DNA from: Blastococcus saxobsidens
GTDB taxonomy: Bacteria > Actinomycetota > Actinomycetes > Mycobacteriales > Geodermatophilaceae
Length of the DNA stretch: 64,000 bases
Assembly (NCBI RefSeq): GCF_010682065.1
Contig: NZ_JAAGWG010000019.1
Span: 41,115 to 105,114, forward strand
Reading direction: 5' to 3'
Of this stretch, positions 37,001 to 46,110 are shown piece by piece (position 1 is the first letter of the stretch; every line of letters begins with the position of its first letter). Below the pieces are notes generated by a model. It worked only from the letters and a program-made list of their open reading frames with translations, was not told the DNA's origin and searched no databases. A program made the position numbers and the translations under genes.

Positions 37001-38642
37001 CATCGAGGACGCCGGGCGGCTGCGCGACGCCCTCGGCACCGCGCTCCCGGTCGGGGTGCCCGAGGTGTTCACCGAGCCGGTCGCCGACCCGCTGGGCGAC
37101 CTCATCGGCCGCTACGCACGCACCCACGGCCCGTTCCAGCCGGCCGAGGTCGCGACCCGCCTCGGCCTGGGCGTCGCGGTGGTCACCGCCACCGTGCAGC
37201 GGCTGACCGGCACCGGCCGGCTCGTCAGCGGGGAGTTCCGTCCCGGCGGCAGCGGCCAGGAGTGGTGCGACGCCGACGTGCTGCGCTCCATCCGCCGGCG
37301 CAGCCTGGCCAAGCTGCGCCAGGAGGTCGAGCCGGTCCCGATCGGGACGCTCGCCCGGTTCACGCCCTCCTGGCAGTCGGTGGGGAGCCGGCTGCGCGGT
37401 GCCGACGGCGTGCTGACCGTCGTCGAGCAGCTGGCCGGCGCGCTCGTGCCGGCCAGCGCCCTGGAGTCGCTGGTGCTGCCGACCCGGGTGCGCGACTACT
37501 CCCCCGCCATGCTCGACGAGCTGACCAGCGCCGGGGAGGTCCTCTGGGCCGGCGCCGGCGGGCTGCCCGGCAACGACGGCTGGATCAGCCTGGTGCCTGC
37601 CGACCTGGCGCCGCTGCTGCTGCCGGAGCAGCTGGAGGTCGCCGGGGAGGCGCAGCCGCTGCTCGACCTGCTCGCCGGCGGTCAGGCCATGTTCTTCCGC
37701 GGCTTGTCCGACGCCGTCGGCGCCACCGACGACGCCGCGCTGGCCGACCTGGTGTGGGACCTGGTCTGGGCCGGCGCGCTGACCAACGACACCCTGGCGC
37801 CGCTGCGCACCCGGCTCGGCGGTGGCGGCACCCACAAGCGCGCCGCCGCCGCGCCGCGCGTCACCCGCAGCCGGTACGGGCGCCCGCGAGCAGGCCGGGC
37901 GGTCATGCCCAGCCGCACCGGCCCGCCCACCGTGGCGGGGCGCTGGTCGAGACTGCCCGACCGCGAGGCCAACGCCACCCGCCGGACGACCGCACGCGCC
38001 GAGGCCCTGCTGGAGCGGCACGGCGTGCTCACCCGCGGCGCGGTGATGGCCGAGCAGGTCGTCGGCGGCTTCTCGGCCGTCTACCCGGTGCTGCGGGCCT
38101 TCGAGGAGAACGGCCGTGCCCGGCGCGGGTACTTCGTCGAGACCCTCGGCGCCGCCCAGTTCGGCACTCCCGGCTCGGTCGACCGGCTGCGCAGCTTCGC
38201 CGCCCCCGACCGCGTCCCCGCCGGTGCGGTGGTGCTCGCCGCCACCGACCCGGCCAACGTCTACGGCGCCGCCCTGCCCTGGCCCGAGCGCACCGTGGCC
38301 GTCGACGGCGAGGCGGTCGACCTCGGCGAGGGCACGGGGGCGCGCAAGGCCGCCGGCCACCGCGCCGGCCGGAAGGCCGGAGCCCTGGTCGTCCTCGTCG
38401 ACGGCGACCTCGTGCTGTACGTCGAGCGGGGCGGCAAGACGCTGCTGTCCTGGACCGAGGAGGAGCAGGTGCTCAAGGAGGCCGCCACCGCGCTCTCCGG
38501 GGCAGTCGCCGCCGGCGCACTCGGCCGGATGGTCGTGCAGAAGGCCGACGGCGCGTCGGTGCACGAGTCGACACCGCTGTCGGCGGCCCTGCAGGCGGCC
38601 GGCTTCAGCGCGACACCGCGAGGTCTGCGGCTGCGCGGCTGA
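34035..38642 (+). CDS. lhr: Large ATP-dependent helicase Lhr
   Basis: 1535 residues, the full length expected of bacterial Lhr. The N-terminal RecA-like core has the Q-like PTAAQ, Walker A APTGSGKT, DEVH box (IIDEVHAV), motif III SATVRP and motif VI QRVGRAGHQ. It is followed by winged-helix/beta-barrel domains, then a long C-terminal region ending in a DNA-glycosylase-associated part with FGVFLVGGEGTGGRRVGELDEEM in the middle. It unwinds RNA:DNA hybrids and is linked to DNA repair in mycobacteria. GTG 34035 has GACACT six bases upstream. Neighbouring nei2 and MarR genes make a repair-themed cluster. Confidence 0.95.
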   Translation: MSARASAGSSRSEGALARFSEPTQAWFTGAFERPTAAQDGAWEAISSGQHALVVAPTGSGKTLAAFLWSLDRLAATPPVDETSRCRVLYVSPLKALAVDVERNLRAPLAGIGQAAARLGLPRPEIKVGIRSGDTPADERRTFTRKPPDILITTPESLFLLLTSAAREALRSVETVIIDEVHAVTDSKRGAHLAVSLDRLDELLERPAQRIGLSATVRPIEEVATYLAGGRPVQVVSPGSTKQWDLSVVVPVEDMSELGQPTGELEGSAAGNQPRNSIWPAVEERVLDLVEAHRSTIVFANSRRLAERLTSRLNELAYERATGEPVPPGTNAAQLMAQAGSGGGVPEGVQPVAAAHHGSVSREQRAIVEEALKSGRLPAVVATSSLELGIDMGAVDLVVQVEAPPTVASGLQRVGRAGHQVGAVSRGVLFPKYRGDLVQCALVAERMKAGAIESIRYLRNPLDVLAQQIVAMVSERPRTVEEVGDLVRRSAAFSSLPESALHAVLDMLAGRYPSDAFAELRPRLTWDRVTDTLTARAGAQRLAVTSGGTIPDRGLFGVFLVGGEGTGGRRVGELDEEMVYESRVGDVFLLGSSSWRIEDITHDRVLVTPAPGQPGKMPFWHGDAPGRPLELGRALGAFLREVGSATPEAGLERARAAGLDEWGAANLAAYLAEQKAATGHLPDDRTLLVERFRDELGDWRLVVHSPFGAQVNAPWALVLAARLRERYGVDVSSMHSDDGIVLRLPDTTGEPPEGDLAVLDPDDVEREVTAEVGTSALFASRFRECAARALLLPRRDPRRRTPLWQQRQRAAQLLSVASEFSSFPITLEAAREVLQDVYDVPGLVELMRDVRARRVRVVDVQTESASPFAQSLLFGYVGQFLYEGDAPLAERRAQALALDTGLLAELLGRSELRELLDAEAMAEIESELQRLPEQRHPRDMDGGGDLLRVVGDLTAAEAARRGVTQAWLDELVAARRALLVRIAGEERYVAIEDAGRLRDALGTALPVGVPEVFTEPVADPLGDLIGRYARTHGPFQPAEVATRLGLGVAVVTATVQRLTGTGRLVSGEFRPGGSGQEWCDADVLRSIRRRSLAKLRQEVEPVPIGTLARFTPSWQSVGSRLRGADGVLTVVEQLAGALVPASALESLVLPTRVRDYSPAMLDELTSAGEVLWAGAGGLPGNDGWISLVPADLAPLLLPEQLEVAGEAQPLLDLLAGGQAMFFRGLSDAVGATDDAALADLVWDLVWAGALTNDTLAPLRTRLGGGGTHKRAAAAPRVTRSRYGRPRAGRAVMPSRTGPPTVAGRWSRLPDREANATRRTTARAEALLERHGVLTRGAVMAEQVVGGFSAVYPVLRAFEENGRARRGYFVETLGAAQFGTPGSVDRLRSFAAPDRVPAGAVVLAATDPANVYGAALPWPERTVAVDGEAVDLGEGTGARKAAGHRAGRKAGALVVLVDGDLVLYVERGGKTLLSWTEEEQVLKEAATALSGAVAAGALGRMVVQKADGASVHESTPLSAALQAAGFSATPRGLRLRG

Positions 38643-38662
38643 CCCACCCCGGCACCGGGCGG

Positions 38663-39169
38663 TCAGGCGTCCGGCGCGTCGGCGAGGTTCTCCAGCACCG
38701 CCTCCGCGATCCGGCCGAGCGTGGCCAGGTCCTTGCGCGAGATGACGTCGACGAAGGCGTCGCGCACCGCGGCGTCGTGTGCCGGCGCGGCCGCAGTCAC
38801 CGCCGCCACCCCGCGCTCGGTCGTCTCGACGTCGCTTCCGCGGCCCTCGGGACACGGCACCCGCCGGACGAGATCCCGCGCCTGCATGCGGTCGAGGTGG
38901 TGCGACAGCCGGGACGGCGACCAGAGCAGCCCGGCCGCCACGTCCTTGAGGCACAGCCGACGCTCCGGCGCATCGGTCAAGGCGGTGAGGACGTCGAAGT
39001 CCGGCACCGACAGGCCGCCGTCCCGGGCCAGCGACCGGGCCAGGTGCGCCTCCAGCCGGCTCGCCATCTGCCGATAGGACCTCCAGGAGGCCTCCTGGTC
39101 CTCGTCCAGCCAGCGCGTGCTCCGAGCCACGGCACGAGGCTCCACCGCAGGCATTGACGTGTCAACCAC
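38663..39169 (-). CDS. MarR-family transcriptional regulator
   Basis: 168 residues. Winged HTH at about 55-125: LSVPDFDVLTALTDAP, LCLKDVAAGLLWSPSRLSHHLDRMQARDLVRRVPCPEG (recognition helix SPSRLSHHLDRM), then a beta wing with GRGSDVETT. GTG 39169 has GGTGAGG upstream; ATG 39154 is an alternative. The gene end of two inverted TTGAC-N2-GTCAA sites overlaps its start region, suggesting autorepression. It is divergent from nei2. Confidence 0.88.
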   Translation of the reverse strand: MVDTSMPAVEPRAVARSTRWLDEDQEASWRSYRQMASRLEAHLARSLARDGGLSVPDFDVLTALTDAPERRLCLKDVAAGLLWSPSRLSHHLDRMQARDLVRRVPCPEGRGSDVETTERGVAAVTAAAPAHDAAVRDAFVDVISRKDLATLGRIAEAVLENLADAPDA

Positions 39170-39198
39170 ACGGCCTCACCAAGCGGTTGACACGTCAA
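39154..39198. promoter_or_regulatory. Paired palindromic operator between marR and nei2
   Basis: TTGACGTGTCAACC (39154-39167) and its exact reverse complement GGTTGACACGTCAA (39185-39198), centres 33 bases apart. Each core TTGAC-N2-GTCAA is itself a palindrome, as for MarR dimers. The pair lies in the divergent promoter region. Confidence 0.75.
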
Positions 39199-39255
39199 AC
39201 GCCCAGCTGGAGCGAGCGGAAGGCACGGTCCACGGTCAGCGTGGATCATGGGCGT

Positions 39256-40113
39256 GTGCCTGAAGGAGACACCGTCTGGCTGGCGGCCAAGCGCATGAAC
39301 CAGGCGCTGGCCGGCGCCACGCTGCGCCGCGGTGAGTTCCGGCTGCCCCAGCTCGCAGCGCTCGACCTCACCGGCGTGACCGTCAGCGAGGTGGTGCCCC
39401 GCGGCAAGCACATGCTCATCCGGCTGGCCGACGAGCGGACGCTCCGGACGCACTACCGCATGGACGGCAGCTGGCACATCTACCGGCCCGGCGCCCGATG
39501 GCGCGGCGGGCCCGGCTACGACGTCCGCGTCGTCCTGGCCACCGACGAGTGGGAGTGCGTCGGCTACCGGCTGCACGACGTCGAGATCGTCCCCACCAGC
39601 GACGAGGACCGGCTGGTCGGGCACCTGGGACCCGACGTCCTCGGGCCCGACTGGGACCTCGACGAGGCGCTGCGCCGGCTCCGGTCGCACCCCGACGAGC
39701 AGGTCGGCGTGGCCATCCTCGACCAGCGCAACCTCTGCGGCCCCGGGAACCTCTACAAGGTCGAGTCGCTCTTCCTCTGCGGCGTGCACCCCTGGGCCAG
39801 GGTCGCGGACGTGGACGCGAAGCTCGAGCCCCTCGTCACGCGCGCGCGGACCCTCATGCTCGCCAACCGCGACCACCCGGAGCAGAGCACCACCGGGGAC
39901 CTGCGCCGCGGCCAGGACCACTGGGTCTACGGGCGCAAGGGCAAGCCGTGCCGGCGCTGCAGGACGCCGATCCTCATGGGCGACCAGGGCCCGCACCTGC
40001 AGGAACGGGTGACCTACTGGTGCCCCCGCTGCCAGGCTGCGGACTCCCCCATCGCCCCCGAGGCGCGGACCGGCGAACCGGGCCGGCCGCGGCCCCTGGC
40101 CACTCCGGGCTGA
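39256..40113 (+). CDS. nei2: Endonuclease VIII-like DNA glycosylase Nei2
   Basis: 285 residues. After the initiator comes Pro2-Glu3 (PEGDTVW), the catalytic pair of the Fpg/Nei family. H2TH region NLCGPGNLYKVES and a C-terminal zinc finger (CRRC ... CPRC) are intact. It excises oxidised pyrimidines and nicks the DNA. GTG 39256 is fixed by the need for Pro2; the frame runs to 39154. Its upstream MarR-type operator is unusual for a base-excision repair gene. About 25 extra residues follow the zinc finger. Confidence 0.93.
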   Translation: MPEGDTVWLAAKRMNQALAGATLRRGEFRLPQLAALDLTGVTVSEVVPRGKHMLIRLADERTLRTHYRMDGSWHIYRPGARWRGGPGYDVRVVLATDEWECVGYRLHDVEIVPTSDEDRLVGHLGPDVLGPDWDLDEALRRLRSHPDEQVGVAILDQRNLCGPGNLYKVESLFLCGVHPWARVADVDAKLEPLVTRARTLMLANRDHPEQSTTGDLRRGQDHWVYGRKGKPCRRCRTPILMGDQGPHLQERVTYWCPRCQAADSPIAPEARTGEPGRPRPLATPG

Positions 40114-40119
40114 AGACGG

Positions 40120-40155
40120 GTCTGCCCCCACCGCCGGTGGGCGGTGGGGGCAGAC
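40120..40155 (+). terminator. Terminator after nei2
   Basis: Perfect 16-base stem (40120-40135 with 40140-40155), loop GGTG, seven bases past the nei2 stop. Confidence 0.85.
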
Positions 40156-40168
40156 GGACCTCTGCCGG

Positions 40169-40218
40169 CCCTCCTGCAGGGCCCCACCGCGAGCCTGCGA
40201 GCGGCGGGGGCAGGAGGG
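40169..40218 (-). terminator. Terminator after pspA
   Basis: Long imperfect hairpin: CCCTCCTGC at 40169-40177 pairs with 40210-40218, with an inner CCCCACCGC/GCGGCGGGG stem. It lies six bases beyond the pspA stop. Confidence 0.65.
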
Positions 40219-40223
40219 TCCTT

Positions 40224-41063
40224 CTACTGCTGGTCGGGCCGCTCGGCCGGCTGCGCCTCGCGCTGCTCGGCCGGCTGGGCCACCGAGGGCGCACCCTGCT
40301 CGATCGCCGCGGCGGGCGAGCTGCCCTCGACGGCCGGCGCCCCGCCGCCCATGGAGGCGCGGATCTGGTCCAGCCGCGAGGCCCCGGCGACGTCGAGGGT
40401 CGCCTTCTGCACCTCGAGCATCCGGCCCTCCACCGAGCTCTGCGCGAGCTCGGCCTGCCCCAGCGCGTTGGCGTACCGGGCCTCGATCTTGTCGCGCACC
40501 TCCGACAGGCTGGGGGTGTTGCCCGGCGCGGCCAGCTCGTTGACCTGCTTCATCGAGGCGGCGACGTGCTCCTGCATCTTCGCCTGCTCGAGCTGGCTCA
40601 TGAGCTTGGTGCGCTCGGCCAGCGTGGTCTGCAGCCGCATCCGCGACTGCTCCACCGCGCCGCGGGCCTGCTCGGCGGCCTGCAGCGCCTCGTCGTGGCT
40701 GCGCTTGAGGTCCTCCATCGACTGCTCGGCGGCCACCAGCTGGGTGGCGAACGCCTGCGCGGCCTGCTCGTACTCGCCGGCCTTGGCGGCGTCCCCCTTG
40801 GCGCGCGTCTGGTCGGCGAGCTGCAGGGCCTGGCGGGCGGAGGACTGCAGCTTCTCGACCTCACCGAGCTGGCGGTTCAGCCGCATCTCCAGCTGCCGCT
40901 GGTTGCCCAGCACCGCGGCGGCCTGGTTGGCCAGCGACTGGTGGCGGCTCTGCTCGGCCTCGATGGCCTGGGCGATCTGGATCTTGGGGTCGGCACGCTG
41001 GTCGATCTGCGCGTTGGCCGACGCGGTCAGGTACTTCCACAGCTTCACGAACGGGTTGGGCAT
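40224..41063 (-). CDS. pspA: Phage-shock protein PspA/IM30 homologue
   Basis: 279 residues. An amphipathic N-terminal helix ([21 protein letters not shown]) binds stressed membrane. Residues 25-225 form the long coiled coil of the ESCRT-III-like PspA family. The C-terminal 45 residues are Pro/Gln/Ala-rich and extra. It stabilises the cytoplasmic membrane under stress. In mycobacteria pspA follows clgR directly; here pfkB and a GNAT gene on the other strand separate them. GGAGGA precedes the ATG. Confidence 0.92.
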   Translation of the reverse strand: MPNPFVKLWKYLTASANAQIDQRADPKIQIAQAIEAEQSRHQSLANQAAAVLGNQRQLEMRLNRQLGEVEKLQSSARQALQLADQTRAKGDAAKAGEYEQAAQAFATQLVAAEQSMEDLKRSHDEALQAAEQARGAVEQSRMRLQTTLAERTKLMSQLEQAKMQEHVAASMKQVNELAAPGNTPSLSEVRDKIEARYANALGQAELAQSSVEGRMLEVQKATLDVAGASRLDQIRASMGGGAPAVEGSSPAAAIEQGAPSVAQPAEQREAQPAERPDQQ

Positions 41064-41173
41064 GGAACTGGGTCCTCCTGCTCCGGCACGCTGGCCGGCC
41101 CGGCGATGCTCGTCCCCATCATCGTCCCAGGTGGTCACCCTCGGCAGCCAACGCAGGCCCTCCGGGTCGCGGC

Positions 41174-41179
41174 TAGGGT
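41174..41179 (+). promoter_or_regulatory. -10 element for the leaderless sugar-kinase gene
   Basis: TAGGGT ends six bases before GTG 41186; no Shine-Dalgarno is seen. Confidence 0.55.
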
Positions 41180-41185
41180 TCGGTC

Positions 41186-42199
41186 GTGCCGCCCGCCAGC
41201 CCCGTCCTGTGCGTCCTCGGAGAGCTCGTCGTCGACCTGCTGCCCGTGCCGGAGGCCGGCGCCGGACCGGAGGGGACATCGCCGCAGTACGTCGCCCGCC
41301 CCGGCGGCAACGCGCTCAACGTCGCCGTGGCGGCCGGCCGCCTGGCGGCCCACGTGCGGCTGCTGGCCCGTCTCGGCACCGGCCCCCTGGCCGCGAACCT
41401 CCGCCGGCACGCCGAGCTGGCGGGCGTCGACACCGCGGGATTCGTCGACGCCGCCGAGCCGGTCAGCCTGGCCGTCGTCGGCCTCGGCGAGGACGGCTCG
41501 CCCGACTACGGCTTCCACGTCCTCGGCGCCGCCGACTGGCAGTGGACCGACGACGAGCTCACCCGCGCGCTGCCCGACGACGTCGGCGCACTGCACGTCG
41601 GCTCGATCTCCAGCTGGACCGAGCCCGGCAGCACCGCCATCGCGCGGCTGGTCGACCGCCTGGCCGGCTCCGCACTGGTCAGCGTCGACCCGAACATCCG
41701 GCCCATGCTGGCCGACGGACCGGTGGGCGCCACCCTGGGAAATGACCGGGAGTCGGTGACCCGCCGCCTGGACGCGCTGGTCTCCCGCGCCGACCTGGTC
41801 AAGGTCAGCGCCGAGGACCTGACCTGGCTGGAGCCGGGCACCGCCGACCTGGACGAGGCGGCGCGGCGCTGGGCAGGACGCGGCCCCGCCCTGGTCGTGC
41901 TCACCGACGGCGGCGCACCGCTGCGCATCGCCCGGCCCGGCGGACCGGTGCTCCGCCGGGACATCCCGCCGGTCGACGTCGTCGACACCGTCGGTGCGGG
42001 CGACTCCCTCGCAGCAGGGCTGCTGACCGGTCTCCTGGCGGCCGGCATCACCGGCCGCGCCGCCCTCGAGGCGGCCTCCGACGACCAGCTGCTGGCACTG
42101 GTCGACGACGCCGCGCTGGGAGCCGCCCTGAACTGCAGCCGGGTGGGCGCCGACCCACCGAGCCGGGCGGAGCTGATCGCCGCGCGGGCGGCGCGGTGA
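41186..42199 (+). CDS. PfkB-family carbohydrate kinase
   Basis: 337 residues, ribokinase fold. Substrate motif [15 protein letters not shown] near residue 38, VSVDPNIRP in the middle, and the C-terminal signature [15 protein letters not shown] whose Asp is the catalytic base. Closest in style to fructokinases, but the sugar cannot be fixed from sequence. It overlaps the following GNAT gene by four bases. Confidence 0.87.
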   Translation: MPPASPVLCVLGELVVDLLPVPEAGAGPEGTSPQYVARPGGNALNVAVAAGRLAAHVRLLARLGTGPLAANLRRHAELAGVDTAGFVDAAEPVSLAVVGLGEDGSPDYGFHVLGAADWQWTDDELTRALPDDVGALHVGSISSWTEPGSTAIARLVDRLAGSALVSVDPNIRPMLADGPVGATLGNDRESVTRRLDALVSRADLVKVSAEDLTWLEPGTADLDEAARRWAGRGPALVVLTDGGAPLRIARPGGPVLRRDIPPVDVVDTVGAGDSLAAGLLTGLLAAGITGRAALEAASDDQLLALVDDAALGAALNCSRVGADPPSRAELIAARAAR

Positions 42200-42627
42200 C
42201 CGCCGGCGACCTCCGGCTGGTCGGGTTCGAGGAGCTCTCCGCCGGTGCGCTGCTGGGCAGGCTGCTCGCCAGCCGGGGCGAGTTCTGGTCCGGCAGCCAG
42301 CTGGACGACGACGCGGTCCGCGCGCTGCACGACCCGGTCTTCTTCCACCAGCTGGGCGGCTTCGGTGCGGTGGCGCTCACCGCCGACGACGAGGAAGCGG
42401 GCTACCTGCTCGGCGTGGTGAGCGCCGACCGGCTGGCCGTGGTGCACGCCGTCGCGGTGCACCCCCGGTTCCGCGGGCACGGGATCGCGACCCGGCTGCT
42501 GGAACGCTTCGCCGACCTCGCCGGCCGTCTGGCCGCCCGCTGCGGGGCGCACCCGGCGCCCTCCCCCGGGCACGCCGGCCCGGGACGCGATCGGGTGGTG
42601 TTCACCCGGGGCCTGCCGCTGCGGTGA
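42196..42627 (+). CDS. GNAT-family N-acetyltransferase
   Basis: 143 residues, GTG overlapping the kinase stop. The core has VVHAVAVHPRFRGHGIATRLLERF, with the acetyl-CoA loop RFRGHG. The N-terminal half is shorter than usual and lacks clear substrate motifs. Coupled to the sugar kinase, so it may act in the same pathway; substrate unknown. Confidence 0.78.
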   Translation: MTAGDLRLVGFEELSAGALLGRLLASRGEFWSGSQLDDDAVRALHDPVFFHQLGGFGAVALTADDEEAGYLLGVVSADRLAVVHAVAVHPRFRGHGIATRLLERFADLAGRLAARCGAHPAPSPGHAGPGRDRVVFTRGLPLR

Positions 42628-42703
42628 GCGCTCAGCGTGCGGTGCACGACCCCGGGACGAACGGCGCCGTCCGACGCCGTCCCCCAGTGGCGCGGCCGGG
42701 CCG

Positions 42704-43111
42704 TCAGGCGGCGAGGGAGACCGCGTCGCCCTGACGGCGCGCGGCCCGGCCCTGCGCACCCGCACCGACCAGCGCGAGGGCGGGCTCGGCGGCCGGGGCG
42801 CCCTGCTCGGCGGCCGCGGCGGGCTCGGCCTCGCGGGTCTCCCCGGGTGCGGCCAGCGGGCGGACGTCGGCTCCGGCGGCGGCGACCCGCAGCTCCAGGC
42901 TGACCTCGGCGAGGAGGTCGGCCAGTTCCACCTCGAGGGCGTCGCAGATGGAGGCGAGCAGCTCCGAGGAGGCCTCCTTCTGGCCGCGCTCGACCTCGGA
43001 GAGGTAGCCCAGGCTGACCCGGGCAGCCCCGGAGACGTCGCGCAACGTGCGGTGCTGACGCAGCCGGTGGCCGCGCAGCGTGTTCCCGAGCTGGGTGCGC
43101 AGCAGCGTCAT
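42704..43111 (-). CDS. clgR: Xre-family activator ClgR
   Basis: 135 residues, AGGAGA upstream of the ATG. HTH at about 8-65: [52 protein letters not shown], the ClgR/PopR signature. ClgR activates clp protease genes and, in mycobacteria, pspA. The tail ends VSLAA, like the ssrA degron, in line with ClpP-dependent turnover reported for ClgR in Streptomyces and Corynebacterium. It lies downstream of cinA on the same strand after a gap of about 105 bases. Confidence 0.92.
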   Translation of the reverse strand: MTLLRTQLGNTLRGHRLRQHRTLRDVSGAARVSLGYLSEVERGQKEASSELLASICDALEVELADLLAEVSLELRVAAAGADVRPLAAPGETREAEPAAAAEQGAPAAEPALALVGAGAQGRAARRQGDAVSLAA

Positions 43112-43217
43112 GGCCGTCTCCTGTCCTGCCTGCGGGGAAGCGGCGGTGCCGTCAGGCACCGTGCGCTCACGGTACGCGGCGCGCACGCCGTCAGCCCACC
43201 GACGGGGCCGAGTCCGC

Positions 43218-43736
43218 TCATGGCGTAACGCCTGTGACGGAGCTCGGCTTCCCGGCCAGCCGCTCCAGCAGCGTGCGGAACGCCGAGGCGACCGCAGCGC
43301 TGCGCACGTCGGCCCGGCCGCCGGGCAGGTCCAGCTGCGCCACGTCGGTGCGCTCGCCGTCGCTGGTGCCCAGGTAGACCCGGCCCGGCCCGTGCCCGTC
43401 CACGGGGTCGGGACCGGCCACCCCGGTCAGCCCCACGCCCCAGTCGGCGCCGCAGCGCAGCCGGATGCCCTCGGCGAGCGCCGCCGCGGTCTGCGGGCTC
43501 ACCGGGCCGTGCTCGGCCAGCACTCCCTCGGGCACGCCCGCCAGGGTCGCCTTGAGGTCGGTGGCGTAGACGACGGCGCCACCGCGGAGGGTCGCGCTGG
43601 CACCGGGCACCGAGGCCAGGGCTGCGCAGAGCAGCCCGGCGGTGAGCGACTCGGCGGCGGCGACCGTCTCCCTGCGGGCGAGCAGCGCCCGGTGCACCTG
43701 GCCGGCGAGGGCCGCCAGGTCGGGGGACGCCGCCAC
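43218..43736 (-). CDS. cinA: CinA C-terminal domain protein (nicotinamide-nucleotide amidase)
   Basis: 172 residues comprising only the CinA_C domain, without the MoCF-like N-terminal half. [16 protein letters not shown] (catalytic Ser region), [17 protein letters not shown] and GLTGVAGPD are conserved. PncC-type activity recycles NMN to nicotinate mononucleotide. The GTG start is five bases after the pgsA stop; a pgsA-cinA pair is common in actinobacteria. Confidence 0.92.
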   Translation of the reverse strand: MAASPDLAALAGQVHRALLARRETVAAAESLTAGLLCAALASVPGASATLRGGAVVYATDLKATLAGVPEGVLAEHGPVSPQTAAALAEGIRLRCGADWGVGLTGVAGPDPVDGHGPGRVYLGTSDGERTDVAQLDLPGGRADVRSAAVASAFRTLLERLAGKPSSVTGVTP

Positions 43737-43740
43737 CGGC

Positions 43741-44421
43741 TCAGGCCGCGGTGTCGGTGCGGGTCCCCGCGCCGGTGCCGCCGGTGCCGGGCCCGGCAGC
43801 GCGGCGGGCGGTCGCCGCGCGCATCGCCCGCGCGCTCGTCTGGCGCAGCGTGACCGCGCGGTACACGTAGTCCAGCCCCGAGAGCACGGTCAGCAGCACC
43901 GCGGCGGCCATGACCCACCAGCGCGCCGAGGCCATCAGGCCGGAGAGCGGCAGGATGTACAGGGCGATCGCCAGCGCCTGCACGACCGTCTTCACCTTGC
44001 CGCCCCGGCTCGCGGCGATCACGCCGTGGCGGATGACCCAGAAGCGCAGCAGGGTGACCCCGACCTCGCGGACCAGGATGACCACCGTGACCCACCAGGG
44101 CAGGAACGCGAGCACCGACAGCCCGATCAGCGCGGTGCCGGTGAGCGCCTTGTCCGCGATCGGGTCGGCCAGCTTGCCGAACTCGGTGACCTGACCGGTG
44201 CGGCGCGCGATCTGCCCGTCGTACCGGTCGGTGATGATCGCCAGGCCGAAGACCAGCGTGGCCCAGTAGCGGCCGGCGTCGTCCAGCCCGTCGTCCTGCA
44301 GCAGCAGCACGGCGAACACCGGCACGAAGGCCAGCCGCAGCAGCGTCAGCGCGTTGGGGAGGTTGACCAGCTTCGCCGACTGGGGCGGGGTCGCGGCCGG
44401 GTCCGGGGCGACGTCGGTCAC
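43741..44421 (-). CDS. pgsA: CDP-alcohol phosphatidyltransferase (PgsA-like)
   Basis: 226 residues, about five to six membrane helices. The signature is exact: D-RY-DG-QI-AR, eight residues, G-KLA-D-PIA-D, which matches DX2DGX2ARX8GX3DX3D. It should make phosphatidylglycerophosphate (or a related phospholipid) from CDP-diacylglycerol. A 30-residue Arg/Gly/Thr-rich tail follows. The GTG start overlaps the rimO stop. Confidence 0.92.
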   Translation of the reverse strand: MTDVAPDPAATPPQSAKLVNLPNALTLLRLAFVPVFAVLLLQDDGLDDAGRYWATLVFGLAIITDRYDGQIARRTGQVTEFGKLADPIADKALTGTALIGLSVLAFLPWWVTVVILVREVGVTLLRFWVIRHGVIAASRGGKVKTVVQALAIALYILPLSGLMASARWWVMAAAVLLTVLSGLDYVYRAVTLRQTSARAMRAATARRAAGPGTGGTGAGTRTDTAA

Positions 44422-45863
44422 CGCGCTCGCCGCCCGGCCGGCGTCACGGCGGGCACGAGCACGCGCGCCACCAGGTCGATCCCCTCGGTGCCGACGACCT
44501 CGGCGGTGACCAGCTCGCCGGCGACCGCGCCCTCGGGGACACCGGTGACCGTGGTGGTGCCGTCGGCATCCGGGTCCTGGTGCGCGGCGTGGCCCGACCA
44601 GGTGCCCGGCCCCTCGTCGTCGGCGAGGTCCTCGGTGAGCAGCACCTCGACGCGCTCGCCGACCCGGTCCTCGGCCCGCTGGGCGGTCAGCTCCTCGACC
44701 AGGTCGGTGACCCGCCGGACGCGCGCGTCGATCTCTGACTGGTCGAGCTTTCCGGGCAGCCGCATGGCTTCGGTGCCCTCCTCGTCGGAGTAGCCGAAGA
44801 CACCGACCGCGTCCAGGCGGCCCTCGGTGAGGAAGCGCTCCAGCTCCGCGACGTCCTCCTCGGTCTCCCCCGGGAAGCCGAGGATGACGTTGGTGCGGAA
44901 CCCGGCGCCGGGCGCCAGGCTACGGGCGCGCTCGATGGTGCGCAGGAAGTCCTCGGTGCCGCCGAATCGGCGCATGCGGCGCAGCAGCGTCGGCGAGGAG
45001 TGCTGGAAGGACAGGTCGAAGTACGGCGCGACGCCCCGCGTGGTGGCGATCAGCTCCAGCAGCCCCGGCCGGAGCTCGGCCGGCTGCAGGTAGGCCACCC
45101 GCACGCGGACGATGCCCTCGACGGCCGCGAGCTCCGGGAGGAGCTTCTCCAGGGAGCGCAGGTCCCCGAGGTCCTTGCCGTAGGACGTGGAGTTCTCGCT
45201 GACCAGCACGAGCTCGGTCACGCCCTGCGAGGCCAGCCACTGCGCCTCGCCGAGCACCTCGGCCGGCGGCCGGGACACGAACGCGCCGCGGAAGGTGGGG
45301 ATCGCGCAGAAGGCGCAGCGCCGGTCGCAGCCCGACGCGAGCTTGAGCGCCGCCGTCGGGCCGGAGGCCAGCCGCATGCGGCGCAGCCAGTCGTGCCCGG
45401 GGATGGCGGGCGAGTCCGGCGCCGACACCGCGGCGGTCCGCTGGACGGGGCTGATCGGCAGCAGCGTCCGGCGGTCCCGTGGGGTGTGCGGCACCAGGGG
45501 GCGACCGGAGAGGACGTCGTCCAGCCGGCCGCCGATGTCCGCGTAGTCGTCGAACCCCAGGACCGTGGCCTCTGGCAGCGCCCCGGCCAGCTCCGAGCCG
45601 TAACGCTCGGCCATGCAGCCGACGGCGACGACGGAGGCGCCGGAGTCGGTGGCGGTCAGGATGGCGTCGACGGAGTCCTTCTTGGCCGTCTCGATGAAGC
45701 CGCAGGTGTTGACCAGGACGGCGTCGGCGCCGTCGGCGTCCTCGACGAGCCGGTACCCCTCCGCGGCCAGCCGGCCGGCCAGCTCTTCGGAGTCGACCTC
45801 GTTGCGGGCACATCCGAGGGTCACCACCGCCACGGTCCGGGCATGGTCGGGCGCGGCTGTCAC
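44418..45863 (-). CDS. rimO: Ribosomal protein S12 methylthiotransferase RimO
   Basis: 481 residues. The MTTase domain has [23 protein letters not shown] and GCMAERYG (three Cys). Radical-SAM motif GCDRRCAFC (CX3CX2C) is followed by IPTFRG, and a C-terminal TRAM region. It methylthiolates Asp of S12. GTG 45863 has TACGAT six bases upstream (leaderless); the frame continues through the 69-bp repeats to 46508 but that part is repeat-derived and not conserved. Confidence 0.94.
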   Translation of the reverse strand: MTAAPDHARTVAVVTLGCARNEVDSEELAGRLAAEGYRLVEDADGADAVLVNTCGFIETAKKDSVDAILTATDSGASVVAVGCMAERYGSELAGALPEATVLGFDDYADIGGRLDDVLSGRPLVPHTPRDRRTLLPISPVQRTAAVSAPDSPAIPGHDWLRRMRLASGPTAALKLASGCDRRCAFCAIPTFRGAFVSRPPAEVLGEAQWLASQGVTELVLVSENSTSYGKDLGDLRSLEKLLPELAAVEGIVRVRVAYLQPAELRPGLLELIATTRGVAPYFDLSFQHSSPTLLRRMRRFGGTEDFLRTIERARSLAPGAGFRTNVILGFPGETEEDVAELERFLTEGRLDAVGVFGYSDEEGTEAMRLPGKLDQSEIDARVRRVTDLVEELTAQRAEDRVGERVEVLLTEDLADDEGPGTWSGHAAHQDPDADGTTTVTGVPEGAVAGELVTAEVVGTEGIDLVARVLVPAVTPAGRRAR

Positions 45864-45943
45864 CCGACCATCGTAGTCACCGTCGGAGCCGTCCCCACCG
45901 CTCGGCGGGGTGATCCTGATGAGGTCTCCCCCACTGCTCGCCC

Positions 45944-46110
45944 GATCAGGCCGCCCCGCCGCGCAGGGTGAGCCCGGGCGACGACCTCGCCCCTCTCCGC
46001 GGCCGTCAGCCGGATCAGGCCGCCCCGCCGCGCAGGGTGAGCCCGGGCGACGACCTCGCCCCTCTCCGCGGCCGTCAGCCGGATCAGGCCGCCCCGCCGC
46101 GCAGGGTGAA
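45944..46110. repeat. 69-bp tandem repeat at the 3' end of ftsK
   Basis: The same sequence starts at 45944, 46013 and 46082: two complete 69-base units and a third partial copy that is the real end of ftsK (last eight codons and stop). The unit therefore contains a duplicated ftsK terminus plus about 42 bases of spacer. The rest of the gap to rimO (45864-45943) holds the rimO promoter. Confidence 0.9.

Noticed and set aside
34305..38954. 1549-codon open frame on the minus strand opposite lhr
   Set aside because: It is the antisense shadow of a well-supported helicase in high-GC DNA; its translation is rich in Arg, Gly, Asp and His and matches no family.
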